A stretch of DNA of 64,000 bases, taken from positions 62,001-126,000 of the forward strand of contig CP091723.1 in assembly GCA_022009775.1 (NCBI GenBank), in the 5' to 3' direction. A model generated the notes under the pieces. That model saw nothing but the letters and a program-made list of their open reading frames with translations, did no database searches and had not been told where the DNA came from. Numbering within the stretch: the stretch's first letter is position 1; every line of letters starts with the position of its first letter. Below are positions 27,710-34,860 of this stretch, piece by piece. The translations under genes and the position numbers were made by a program. Source of the stretch: Christensenella sp. Lineage in GTDB: Bacteria > Bacillota > Clostridia > Christensenellales > CAG-917.

Positions 27710-28906
27710 TCAAAATTGTTCACTTTCGAGCATGAAAGCGTGCGCTATGCCGGGAATAGTTTCCTTTTGCAGCGGCGTATTTTTATTGAGAAGCGCACCC
27801 GTCGGCACGACAAGCACTCTTTTCAATTCTCCGCGTTGCATGCGCTTGAGAATATATCCGTTAAAAACGGTATTCACGCACCCTGCGCCCGATCCGCCCT
27901 GAAAGGTCTTTTGTTCGGGCGTGAAAAAACTTGCTCCGCAATCCATATAATGATACGGAAGCGTGATTCCTTCCTTTTTCAGCAAGTATTCCAGCGTTTC
28001 TTTGCCGAATCTGCCCAAATCGCCCGTGAATATACCGTCGTAATACTCGGGATCTCGCCCAGTATCCTTTAAGTGCGTCAATATCGTGTCGCAGGCGGCG
28101 GGAGCCATTGCACCGCCCATGTTTCCTTCGTCGTCTATCCCCAAATCCACGACTCTGCCCATAGTTCCGCCCGTAACTCGCACGAAATGCGAGTTTTCGT
28201 TCAGATAGTCGTTGTTGTACCGCCCAAAGTTTTCTTCGATTATATTCGAGCGTTCCTTATCAATGATTTTTTTCTGCTTTTCAATAGATTTTTTGTATTT
28301 TTCAAGCATCTTATCGTCGATATTCATTCCTTCATCGATTGCGATTACGTCTTCTTCGTACACTCTGGAATTCTTTTTGTTTGGCAATTCACTGCTCAAA
28401 ATAGTGCATCCCGCCCCCGTAACCGTCCACTGTGCCGTCGGCATACGCTGATTGCCGAGTTCGAGCGGAAAACGATATTGCCGCTCTGCCGTCGCAAAAT
28501 GACTGGACGTCGAACACGCCACGGTATCCGCAAAACCGCCCGCAATCATCATAGAGCCTACAATCATACTCTCGCTGAACGTCGAACACGCATTGTAAAG
28601 CCCCAAAAACGCACACGGAAAATTGCGCGCGGCGAGACTTGTTGCGGACAACTCGTTGAGCAAATCGCCGCCGACAAGCGCGTTGACGTCTTCTCTTTTC
28701 AGTCCCGCTTTGCAGATTGCGCCGCTTATTGCGTCTCTTTGCATCTTGCTTTCGCACTTCTCAAATGACTTTTCGCACCATAAATCGTTTTTAAGGACTA
28801 TATCGAAGCACCCCGAAAAATTGCCGTCGTCTTCTTTCGGTCCTACGATTGTAAATCCGCTCTTGATATATACGTTTTTGTCGAATTTTATCGTTCTCAT
28901 ATTCAA
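27710..28906 (-). CDS. spoVAD: Stage V sporulation protein AD with an internal insertion
   Basis: SpoVAD (398 residues; B. subtilis about 338) is a thiolase-fold protein that binds dipicolinate in the SpoVA channel complex. Family blocks are SGFTIVGPKEDDG, LVGGDLLNE, FLGLYNACSTFSES, CSTSSHFATAERQYRFP, NMGGAMAPAACDTI and GGSGAGCVN. Residues about 175-243 are extra compared with B. subtilis: a charged stretch rich in Lys, Glu and Ile that looks helical, placed between VTGAGCTIL and TMGRVVDLGI. The downstream core is intact and in frame, so the insertion seems real. Confidence 0.95.
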   Translation of the reverse strand: MNMRTIKFDKNVYIKSGFTIVGPKEDDGNFSGCFDIVLKNDLWCEKSFEKCESKMQRDAISGAICKAGLKREDVNALVGGDLLNELSATSLAARNFPCAFLGLYNACSTFSESMIVGSMMIAGGFADTVACSTSSHFATAERQYRFPLELGNQRMPTAQWTVTGAGCTILSSELPNKKNSRVYEEDVIAIDEGMNIDDKMLEKYKKSIEKQKKIIDKERSNIIEENFGRYNNDYLNENSHFVRVTGGTMGRVVDLGIDDEGNMGGAMAPAACDTILTHLKDTGRDPEYYDGIFTGDLGRFGKETLEYLLKKEGITLPYHYMDCGASFFTPEQKTFQGGSGAGCVNTVFNGYILKRMQRGELKRVLVVPTGALLNKNTPLQKETIPGIAHAFMLESEQF

Positions 28907-28947
28907 ATCTCACATAAAAATCTGCACGATAAATGCAATTTCGTTGT

Positions 28948-29392
28948 TCAAAGGCTTATAAAATATCCGACGAGCCCCACGAGAAAACTTGCAACCACAC
29001 CGAACACGATAATCGGTCCTGCGATAACGAACATCTTTGCGCATACGCCGAAAAACACGCCTTCTCGATTGTATTCCATTGCCGGAGACACCACCGAGTT
29101 TGCAAATCCCGTTATCGGAATTATCGATCCGCCACCTGCAAATCTGCCGATTTTGTCGTACAATCCGAGCGCGGTGAGCAAACTGCCGAGAAAAATCATC
29201 GTGCAACTCTCGTATATAGCAACGGTTTTTTCGTCTATTCTTGGAATCACCGCTCTGTACATATCCCCGAATCCTTCGCCTATACAGCAAATTATGCCGC
29301 CCACAACAAACGCCCAAAACAGTGTCCGAAACATCGGTGACTTTGGCGAATTTTTTCTTGACGAATTGTTGATATTCTTTGCGATCTATCAT
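28948..29392 (-). CDS. spoVAC: Stage V sporulation protein AC (5' frameshift)
   Basis: SpoVAC is a membrane subunit of the dipicolinate channel and, in B. subtilis, a mechanosensitive channel. The 128-codon frame 28948-29334 covers most of it (LFWAFVVGGIICCIGEGFG, GGSIIPITGFANSVVSPAMEY). The true N-terminus, MIDRKEYQQFVKK, lies in another frame from 29392. Removing one A from an A6 run near 29353 joins both as FVKKNSPKSPMFRTLFWAF, like other SpoVAC proteins. It has about five hydrophobic segments. Confidence 0.9.
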
Positions 29393-29470
29393 GTTTTTTC
29401 AATTTTCCTTTTTCATTGATTTTTGTTGTTTTGACGGCTTTTCAATGCAAAATATGCGGTTTTTCGTTTT

Positions 29471-29484
29471 ATATCAAGTGCTAT
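29471..29484. promoter_or_regulatory. ATATCA-NN-TGATAT-like palindrome (one mismatch)
   Basis: ATATCA-AG-TGCTAT, with flanking TTTT and AAAA that extend the symmetry to 22 bases. It lies in the gap between the 55-codon gene and spoVAC. It belongs to the motif group described at 24948. Confidence 0.25.
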
Positions 29485-29504
29485 AAAAGGTTTTTAGGCA
29501 TATT

Positions 29505-29672
29505 TTACTCACTTTTTGCCACGACCGTTTTATTTTGGTTTTTCTCAACGACAGGATTGTCGACGGCATTTTCAACAACGTCTGCGATTTTGTCACGCAC
29601 GCCTTCTTGGTTGTCGTTCCTTTTGAAATACACTTCTTTTTCGTTTTGATTTTTCACAAAAAGCCCGTCCAT
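29505..29672 (-). CDS. Small protein of unknown function (55 residues)
   Basis: A 55-codon frame with ATG, a plausible ribosome site (AGGGA, 4 bases before ATG) and a TAA stop. The product starts MDGLFVKNQNEKEVYFKRN and is strongly hydrophilic, with the middle EGVRDKIADVVENAVDNPVVE likely helical. I do not recognise a family. It lies between the sigF terminator and spoVAC, in the direction of the operon, so it could be the first gene of the spoVA transcript. Support is codon-like composition and position only. Confidence 0.5.
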   Translation of the reverse strand: MDGLFVKNQNEKEVYFKRNDNQEGVRDKIADVVENAVDNPVVEKNQNKTVVAKSE

Positions 29673-29701
29673 ACGTCCCTATCATTGACAAACCTTCAAA
29701 A

Positions 29702-29735
29702 ACTTAAACAAAAAGCCGTGCATCCCTTGCACGGC
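29702..29735 (-). terminator. Rho-independent terminator after sigF
   Basis: GCCGTGCA (29715-29722) and TGCACGGC (29728-29735) form an 8-bp GC-rich stem with a 5-base loop, followed on the minus strand by UUUUUGUUU. It lies 75 bases after the sigF stop and separates the spoIIA operon from the spoVA genes. Confidence 0.8.
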
Positions 29736-29809
29736 ACAACGAAGTTAAATAGATAATCGGTTACTGTCCGCAGTTAGTTGCAAATTCGATTATATTGCTT
29801 TTGTGTAGT

Positions 29810-30526
29810 TTACTCTTCAACTAGTTTTTCTTTGAGCTTTTGAAGAACTTTGCACTCGATGCGGCTCACCTGCACTTGTGATACTCCGAGCTCGGCTGCG
29901 ATTTCGCTTTGAGTTTTGTCTCTGAAATAGCGAAGAATTATCACTTTTTTCTCTCTTTCCGGCAAGTCTTCTATGAAATCTTTGAGCATGATTTTGTCAA
30001 GGTCTTCATCGGGCGAGCGATCTCCCACGATTTTATCTTCCAGCGTAACGTCGTCGTCTCCGACAGTTGACGACAATGACAAAAGATAGTGTCCCGTGTC
30101 CATTGCAAACACGACTTGCTCCGCTTCAACACCGAAATTTTGCGCTATTTCGTCCACAGTAGGCTCTTTTTCGCCGCTTTTCAGTTTCTCGTCGATGAAC
30201 ACGTTGATTTTTTGCGCCAGAGTTTTTGCCCAACGCGACACTTTGACCGCCCCGTCGTCACGCAAAAATCTTTTGATTTCTCCGCTTATCATAGGAACGG
30301 CGTAGGTGGAAAACCTGACTCCGTACGTTTCGTCGAAGTTTTGTATCGCTTTTATAAATCCGATTGCTCCAAGTTGCATCAAATCGTCGTATTCACCCCG
30401 GCCCTTAAAACGTTTTACTACCGATTTGACAAGCGGAATGTTTTCTTTTACAAGTTCTTCTTTAGCACCGTCGTCCCCGCTTTGCGCTCGTTTTATCAGC
30501 GCAATCGTGGTGTCGTGGTCTAACAT
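29810..30526 (-). CDS. sigF: RNA polymerase sigma factor SigF (forespore)
   Basis: SigF (238 residues) is the first forespore sigma factor. Region 2 contains YDDLMQLGAIGFIKAIQNFDETYGVRFSTYAVPMI, in pieces typical of SigF/SigG. Region 3 has the IAQNFGVEAEQVV block, and region 4 LPEREKKVIILRYFRDKTQSEIAAELGVSQVQVSRIE. It could be confused with SigG, but its place as third gene of spoIIAA-spoIIAB-sigF decides for SigF. It overlaps spoIIAB by 7 bases, implying translational coupling. Confidence 0.95.
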   Translation of the reverse strand: MLDHDTTIALIKRAQSGDDGAKEELVKENIPLVKSVVKRFKGRGEYDDLMQLGAIGFIKAIQNFDETYGVRFSTYAVPMISGEIKRFLRDDGAVKVSRWAKTLAQKINVFIDEKLKSGEKEPTVDEIAQNFGVEAEQVVFAMDTGHYLLSLSSTVGDDDVTLEDKIVGDRSPDEDLDKIMLKDFIEDLPEREKKVIILRYFRDKTQSEIAAELGVSQVQVSRIECKVLQKLKEKLVEE

Positions 30527-30950
30527 TTGCTCATCACCTTTTTCATACGCACGACAGTGCCTTTACCCGGCGTAGATTCAACGTTCATCTCGTCCATAAA
30601 CGTTTCGATTATGGTAAATCCCATTCCGCTTCGCTCGTCTTCGGGTGAAGTCGTAAAAACGGCTCGACGGCTTGTTTTACGTCTGCAATTCCTTTGCCGA
30701 AATCTCTGACGGCAATCTCGATCGAACGTTCTTTTTCGTCGACTTTACACTCTATTTCGACAATTCCGCTTCCGTCCTTGTACGCATGCACGACACAGTT
30801 CGTCACCGCTTCGCTGACGGCTGTTTTTATGTCGTTTATCTCTTCGAGCGTCGGCGATATTTCCACCGCAAACGACGCAACAACGTTTCTTGCAAACGCT
30901 TCGTTGTGGCTTTTTGCCGCCAATCTCATATCAAAACTGTTCATATTCAC
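30520..30950 (-). CDS. spoIIAB: Anti-sigma F factor SpoIIAB (frameshift)
   Basis: SpoIIAB is the serine kinase and anti-sigma factor that holds SigF and phosphorylates SpoIIAA. The N-terminal half shows RNVVASFAVEISPTLEEINDIKTAVSEAVTNCVVHAY (N box, in part) and the G1 box AVRDFGKGI. As read the frame ends at 30609 after AVEPFLRLHPKT. Adding one T to a T5 run (plus-strand A5) near 30658 gives FFTTSPEDERSGMGFTIIETFMDE and a normal end at 30520, overlapping sigF. The GMGF part is the G2 box, so the complete enzyme is present once corrected. Confidence 0.92.
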
Positions 30951-30953
30951 TCC

Positions 30954-31271
30954 TTATTCCACGACGGGTATTATGCGGTACACTCCGCTCGTTTGAAAAA
31001 CTTTGTCCACTTGTCTGGGTACGTTGCAAAGAAGAAGTTCCGCACCGAGTGCTTTAAGTTTTTTGTATCTGCCGAACACGAATCCAAGCCCCGTGCTGTC
31101 AACGAAAGTCACTCCCGACATATCGAGCGTAAGCGAACGTATACGCGCGCTCGTATCGATAATTTTGTCTACGTCCGCACGAAGCGTTTTCACACTGCAT
31201 TCGTCAATATCTCCCGTGATTTTAAGCACGATATTTCCGTCTCGTTGTAGGTTTTCTCTTTTCATATCCAT
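30954..31271 (-). CDS. spoIIAA: Anti-sigma F factor antagonist SpoIIAA
   Basis: A STAS-domain protein of about 105 residues that frees SigF by binding SpoIIAB when dephosphorylated. The phospho-site motif GVTFVDSTGLGFVFGRY contains the conserved Asp-Ser. The N-terminal NIVLKITGDIDE strand and the final VDKVFQTSGVYRIIPV are typical. I start at MDMKRENL; another ATG lies two codons on. A longer frame upstream lacks similarity. It is the first gene of the spoIIA operon and lies 3 bases before spoIIAB. Confidence 0.9.
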   Translation of the reverse strand: MDMKRENLQRDGNIVLKITGDIDECSVKTLRADVDKIIDTSARIRSLTLDMSGVTFVDSTGLGFVFGRYKKLKALGAELLLCNVPRQVDKVFQTSGVYRIIPVVE

Positions 31272-31374
31272 AGGATAAATGCAATCCGAGCGTGCAAAAC
31301 GGCGGATTTTGACAAATGAAAGCATTTGCAAAACAATTTTGTCAAAAATTTATAAAATTATCTTCAAAAAACCG

Positions 31375-31403
31375 TTGACATCGTCGAAGATTTATTGTAT
31401 ATT
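31375..31403 (+). promoter_or_regulatory. Sigma-A promoter of the tRNA array
   Basis: A perfect TTGACA (31375-31380), a 17-base spacer and TATATT (31398-31403). The start would lie near 31410, about 28 bases before tRNA-Pro. A strong match to housekeeping consensus, as expected for stable RNA. Confidence 0.8.
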
Positions 31404-31437
31404 GTGAAAGTCGCAAATGAACGACGCGAAAATCTTT

Positions 31438-31515
31438 CGGGGTGTAGCGCAGTTTGGCTAGCGCGTCTGATTTGGGTTCAGAAGGTCGGGAGTTCGAATC
31501 TCTTCACCCCGACCA
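31438..31515 (+). tRNA. tRNA-Pro (anticodon TGG)
   Basis: Acceptor arms CGGGGTG and CACCCCG pair; the anticodon loop is TTTGGGT (TGG) on a TCTGA/TCAGA stem; the T arm has GTTCGAATC; CCA is encoded. It is the first gene of the array. Confidence 0.95.
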
Positions 31516-31544
31516 ACCAAAGAAAACTTCACCGATATTGATTC

Positions 31545-31621
31545 GGGCCTTTAGCTCAGTTGGTTAGAGCAGTCGGCTCATAACCGATCGGTCCGCGGTT
31601 CGAGTCCGTGAAGGCCCACCA
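31545..31621 (+). tRNA. tRNA-Met (anticodon CAT), elongator type
   Basis: Acceptor GGGCCTT pairs with AAGGCCC. The anticodon loop is CTCATAA (CAT), and CCA is encoded. A perfectly paired G1-C72 and no three G-C pairs in the anticodon stem speak for the elongator and against the initiator. An Ile tRNA with modified CAT remains possible. Confidence 0.85.
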
Positions 31622-31631
31622 AAAATATTTT

Positions 31632-31708
31632 GGCCCGGTAGTACAGTTGGTTAGTACGCCAGCCTGTCACGCTGGAGGTCAGGGGTTCGAGCCCCCTCCG
31701 GGTCGCCA
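31632..31708 (+). tRNA. tRNA-Asp (anticodon GTC)
   Basis: Acceptor GGCCCGG pairs with CCGGGTC (one G-U). The anticodon loop is CTGTCAC (GTC) on a CCAG/CTGG-type stem, the T arm has GGTTCGAGCC, the discriminator is G and CCA is encoded. Confidence 0.95.
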
Positions 31709-31841
31709 TCGAGTATGTGGCAGTGACAACCGTCACTGCCATATATTTCAAAAAAGCGGACTTTATGTCCGCACCAATCAAAAATCACTTCGTCTTGCCT
31801 ATAATGACGATATGATATACAGGGTTCTTCCCTTACAATAT

Positions 31842-31917
31842 GCCTCGGTAGCTCAGGTGGTAGAGCAAGGGACTGAAAATCCCTGTGTCGGTGGTTCGAG
31901 TCCGCCCCGAGGCACCA
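31842..31917 (+). tRNA. tRNA-Phe (anticodon GAA)
   Basis: Acceptor GCCTCGG pairs with CCGAGGC. The anticodon loop is CTGAAAA (GAA) on a GGGA/TCCC-type stem, discriminator A, CCA encoded. The 133-base spacer before it shows a short hairpin (GTGGCAGTGAC/GTCACTGCCA, 31718-31742) and no gene. Confidence 0.95.
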
Positions 31918-31929
31918 ACAACTGAATAC

Positions 31930-32005
31930 GCTGGTGTAGCTCAATAGGCAGAGCAACTGATTTGTAATCAGTAGGTTGTTGGTTCGATTCCGATCACCAG
32001 CTCCA
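31930..32005 (+). tRNA. tRNA-Thr (anticodon TGT)
   Basis: Acceptor GCTGGTG pairs with CACCAGC (G-C at both ends). The anticodon loop is TTTGTAA (TGT) on an ACTGA/TCAGT stem. Discriminator T, CCA encoded. Confidence 0.95.
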
Positions 32006-32007
32006 AT

Positions 32008-32092
<85 letters not shown>

Positions 32093-32094
32093 CG

Positions 32095-32126
32095 AAAATC
32101 CGTGCTGTTTGGCACGGATTTTCTTT
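32095..32126 (+). terminator. Rho-independent terminator of the tRNA array
   Basis: AAAATCCGTGC (32095-32105) and GCACGGATTTT (32112-32122) form a perfect 11-bp stem with a 6-base loop, followed by CTTT. It begins 3 bases after the tRNA-Tyr CCA. Confidence 0.85.
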
Positions 32127-32220
32127 ACAAGACAATCCTTTGCCTTTCAGCAGTATTTTCGTGGTTCTACCGCGCAGAAAATCTTTGCTATCAGTTCATA
32201 CACGGACAAAAACTCCTGCC

Positions 32221-32290
32221 ACAATTCCGCAGATTGTCTGCTTGCTATCCAAGCGGAGACGCTCTTTTTCGTGTTCCAAGGGTGTGGATT
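32221..32290. repeat. 70-base direct repeat, copy 1
   Basis: Begins ACAATTCCGCAGATTGTCTG and ends GGTGTGGAT. The first 39 bases are identical to copy 2 at 32510; after that there are a few changes and one indel. It contains inverted arms TCCGC and GCGGA. Confidence 0.8.
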
Positions 32291-32509
32291 AAGGCTGTTT
32301 TTTTGAGAAAACAGCCGCACGCTGCTTTGCGTGCCGAACCACCTTTTCGGTGCTGACTGCAAGCAAAGAAAGGTGCAAGCGCTTGCATTTGCAGATTTCG
32401 TGTGCAGCGGACATAGACGGCGGTGGCACGCACCGCGTGCAATTTTGCAAAGCAAACGATTGTGCAAACAATCAAACCGCCGTCGTAGACGATTGTCTTC
32501 TCTGCTCTG

Positions 32510-32579
32510 ACAATTCCGCAGATTGTCTGCTTGCTATCCAAGCGGAGATGTGCTTTTTTCGTGTTCCAAGGTTGTGGAT
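32510..32579. repeat. 70-base direct repeat, copy 2
   Basis: Direct copy of 32221-32290, 289 bases further on in the same direction, ending GGTTGTGGAT. Both copies begin with the same ACAATTCCGCAG and share the CGTGTTCCAAGG block. Confidence 0.8.
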
Positions 32580-32884
32580 ATTGAAAAAGAAACCTCGTTT
32601 TTGTATCAAGAAACTCTAGAAGCCTTGATACATCTTAATCGATGGGCAAGATTTTCTTTTTTTATGTCGTTAAGTTTCTATCTTTGGTCATTGTAACAGT
32701 TCTATGCGACATGCTTGATTTGCCGATTATTTGATAGTTTAAATCTTGTTAAGCTACTTAAGAAAACGGCAACAATAGAAAAATATCCGCAATAGACGGA
32801 TATTTTTGTCGTTTTACAAATATTTTAAGTTTTATATATAAGGTTTAATTTGCAATTTACTGCGTTAGATTGCCGATTATATGC

Positions 32885-33501
32885 TCATATTTCACTTTCG
32901 ACTTGTTTTGTCGGGCGCTTCATAAAATAGTGATTCACTCCGTGAAAATCGACGGTTTCAAGCAATATAAAACCGAGTTTTTGATATATCGCAACGTTGG
33001 TTTCGTCGTGCGTTTCAAGACAAATCGGCATATCGCCGCAAATCTCGTCAAGCATGGCGCGCAACAGTCCGCGTCCCCTGCTCGCTTTTTGCAACACCGA
33101 TGTTCTTGATATAACAATCGGTCTCGGGATTGTAGAATGGCTCGGACACTTGCTCGGCAAACGAAACGTATTCCATAGCGATCTTGGCTTCTTTGCGGCT
33201 GACCGCTTTGAAAAACGGTATGGCAAAAAACGGATTGACAAACAGCGACGCCAAACTTCTTTCCTTGCCCTTGTCGTCGGGGGCGAATGATCGAGCATAT
33301 TGCCGTGAAATCTTCGTTGGCATAGGTGTATCTCTTACCAAGCGACACTTCCACCTTGAAAAGATAGTAAATCTTCTTTTTCAAGTCCCCTTCCGTGCCC
33401 AAAAGCGTAGAATAAAGCGGATAGTCTTCAAACATTTCCGCAAAAACTGCACAAGCTCTGTTGATATCGTTGTTCTTGATAAGTTTCATTTGATTGCTCA
33501 T
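32885..33501 (-). CDS. GNAT family N-acetyltransferase (two frameshifts)
   Basis: The reconstructed protein has about 205 residues spread over three frames. The N-terminus is MSNQMKLIKNNDINRACAVFAEMFEDYPL, the middle CSIFAPDDKG and AKIAMEYVSFAEQVSEPFY...YIKNIGV, and the C-terminus RGRGLLRAMLDEIC, LETHDETNVAIYQKLGF. The last two are the acetyl-CoA binding motif A (R/Q-x-x-G-x-G/A, here imperfect) and motif B of the GNAT fold. The substrate is unknown. The breaks lie near 33290 and 33095. This could be true decay, but the motifs continue across the breaks as in other error-hit genes here. Confidence 0.65.
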
Positions 33502-33565
33502 GCGATGATGGTATCATACTATTATAAAAAAATCAATCTTTTGTTGAGCTCGACACATATAAACA

Positions 33566-33594
33566 TTGACATTTTGCGCATAGATTGCTAAAAT
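33566..33594 (+). promoter_or_regulatory. Sigma-A promoter of the recombinase gene
   Basis: A perfect TTGACA (33566-33571), 17-base spacer, TAAAAT (33589-33594) preceded by TTGC. Transcription would start near 33601, which excludes the frame start at 33585 and supports the ATG at 33633. Confidence 0.75.
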
Positions 33595-33632
33595 ATTTTC
33601 GAAAAATATTTTATAAAGGAAAATTTTTCACT

Positions 33633-34718
33633 ATGGCAAACTATTTCAACGAACGCGAAAAAATTATGACTAAACGTCTTTACGCAATGCGCGAGCAACT
33701 CCCCGCTTTCTGCGAGGACTTTTTTGTGGGTATCGAGCCACAAACAAGCATACTGTCAAGGCTAAATTATGCCTACGACCTGAACATTTTCTTCGACTAT
33801 TTACTCAAAAACGTACGTACGTTCAAAGACTACACCGACGTGCACGAATTCGTTTGCGAAGACTTGAACAAGATCACGCTCGGCAATCTCGAAGCATATA
33901 TGGAATACCTTTCTTATTTCGAGTTCGGCGGAAAAGAACACACCAACGGCGAAAAAGGCAAATCGAGAAAGATATCCACCGTTCGCACGTTTTTCAAGTA
34001 CTATTTCAACCATGACCGCATACCGAGCAACGTTTCTGCAAAACTTACCATGCCCAAACAGCACGATAAAGATATTATTCGTCTTGAAAAACGAGAAGTC
34101 GAACGCATACTCGACGTTGCCGAAACAGGCGAAGGAATGAGCGACCGACAAAAGAAATTTCAACGCAACACACGCTCGCGCGATTTTGCGCTCGTATCGC
34201 TGTTGCTGGGAACGGGTATCCGTGTCAGCGAATGCGTGGGACTCAACGTGAACGACATAGATTTTGAAACGAATGCCTTCACCATCACACGAAAAGGCGG
34301 AAATCAAGCTATATTGTATTTCGGAGACGAAGTTGCAAGTGCTCTGAAAAATTATATCGATCACGAGCGCAAGAACCTTATCGAGCGCAACGAAAAAGTT
34401 AAAGGCGTTGAAAAAGACGCCGTTTTCCTTTCCTTGCAGGTTAAAAGACTTTCCGTGCGTGCGGTTGAAAACATAATCAAAAAATACGCACAAACCGCCG
34501 CTCCGCTCAAAAAGATTTCTCCGCACAAACTACGTAGCACGTTCGGCACGAATCTTTACAGAGCGACGGGCGACATATATCTCGTTGCGGACGTTTTGGG
34601 ACACAGAGACGTAAACACCACCAAAAAGCACTACGCCGCAATCGAAGAAGACCACAGAAAACTCGCGGCGCAAGTCGTTAAACTTCGCCCCGGTAGAACT
34701 CCGAGCGACCAAGAATGA
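33633..34718 (+). CDS. Tyrosine recombinase (XerC/XerD-like integrase)
   Basis: A 361-residue DNA breaking-rejoining enzyme. The N-terminal SAM-like core-binding domain covers about 20-150. The catalytic domain has all active residues: Arg197 (GTGIRVSE), Lys221 (TRKGGN), His298 and Arg301 (HKLRS), His324 (LGHRDV) and Tyr334 (KKHY). Longer than XerC/D (about 300) because of extra residues in the N-terminal part and at both ends. No phage or transposon genes lie near, so it may be a housekeeping Xer-like protein rather than an element integrase. The start follows AAAGGA at a loose 12-base distance and fits the promoter. Confidence 0.88.
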   Translation: MANYFNEREKIMTKRLYAMREQLPAFCEDFFVGIEPQTSILSRLNYAYDLNIFFDYLLKNVRTFKDYTDVHEFVCEDLNKITLGNLEAYMEYLSYFEFGGKEHTNGEKGKSRKISTVRTFFKYYFNHDRIPSNVSAKLTMPKQHDKDIIRLEKREVERILDVAETGEGMSDRQKKFQRNTRSRDFALVSLLLGTGIRVSECVGLNVNDIDFETNAFTITRKGGNQAILYFGDEVASALKNYIDHERKNLIERNEKVKGVEKDAVFLSLQVKRLSVRAVENIIKKYAQTAAPLKKISPHKLRSTFGTNLYRATGDIYLVADVLGHRDVNTTKKHYAAIEEDHRKLAAQVVKLRPGRTPSDQE

Positions 34719-34803
34719 GCAAACCGCAATCTTGCAAAATCCGCCAAATCGAAAAAATGCGGCAAATTCTTGCAATAATTTGCATATAAACTATTATCTA
34801 ATA

Positions 34804-34832
34804 TTGACTATTTTATAATAGTTTGCTAAAAT
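34804..34832 (+). promoter_or_regulatory. Promoter with internal inverted repeat, upstream of the PadR-like gene
   Basis: TTGACT (34804-34809), 17-base spacer and TAAAAT (34827-34832). The spacer contains ACTATT-TTAT-AATAGT (34807-34822), an inverted repeat that would block RNA polymerase if bound. A second symmetrical box, TTGAT-TAT-ATCAA, lies just after the -10 (34833-34845). Both are candidate operators for the PadR-type protein encoded next. Confidence 0.6.
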
Positions 34833-34860
34833 TGATTATATCAATTTGCGGAGACGATTT

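Larger units (their letters stand above)
32127..32884. other. Non-coding island of repeats and hairpins
   Basis: No convincing gene lies here. Two 70-base direct repeats (32221 and 32510) bracket a chain of stems: GGCTGTTTT/AAAACAGCC (32293/32308), GCACGC/GCGTGC near 32317, the palindrome TGCAAGCGCTTGCA at 32372, and a nested pair GACGGCGGT (32416) / ACCGCCGTC (32476) that encloses GCACGC/GCGTGC. After 32640 the sequence is plain AT-rich, with a weak stem at about 32790-32810. It may encode a structured RNA or be a decayed mobile element. Confidence 0.45.

Noticed and set aside
32147..32541. Minus-strand frames over the repeat-hairpin island
   Set aside because: Cys/Ala-rich products without start signals; direct repeats and stems explain the openness better.
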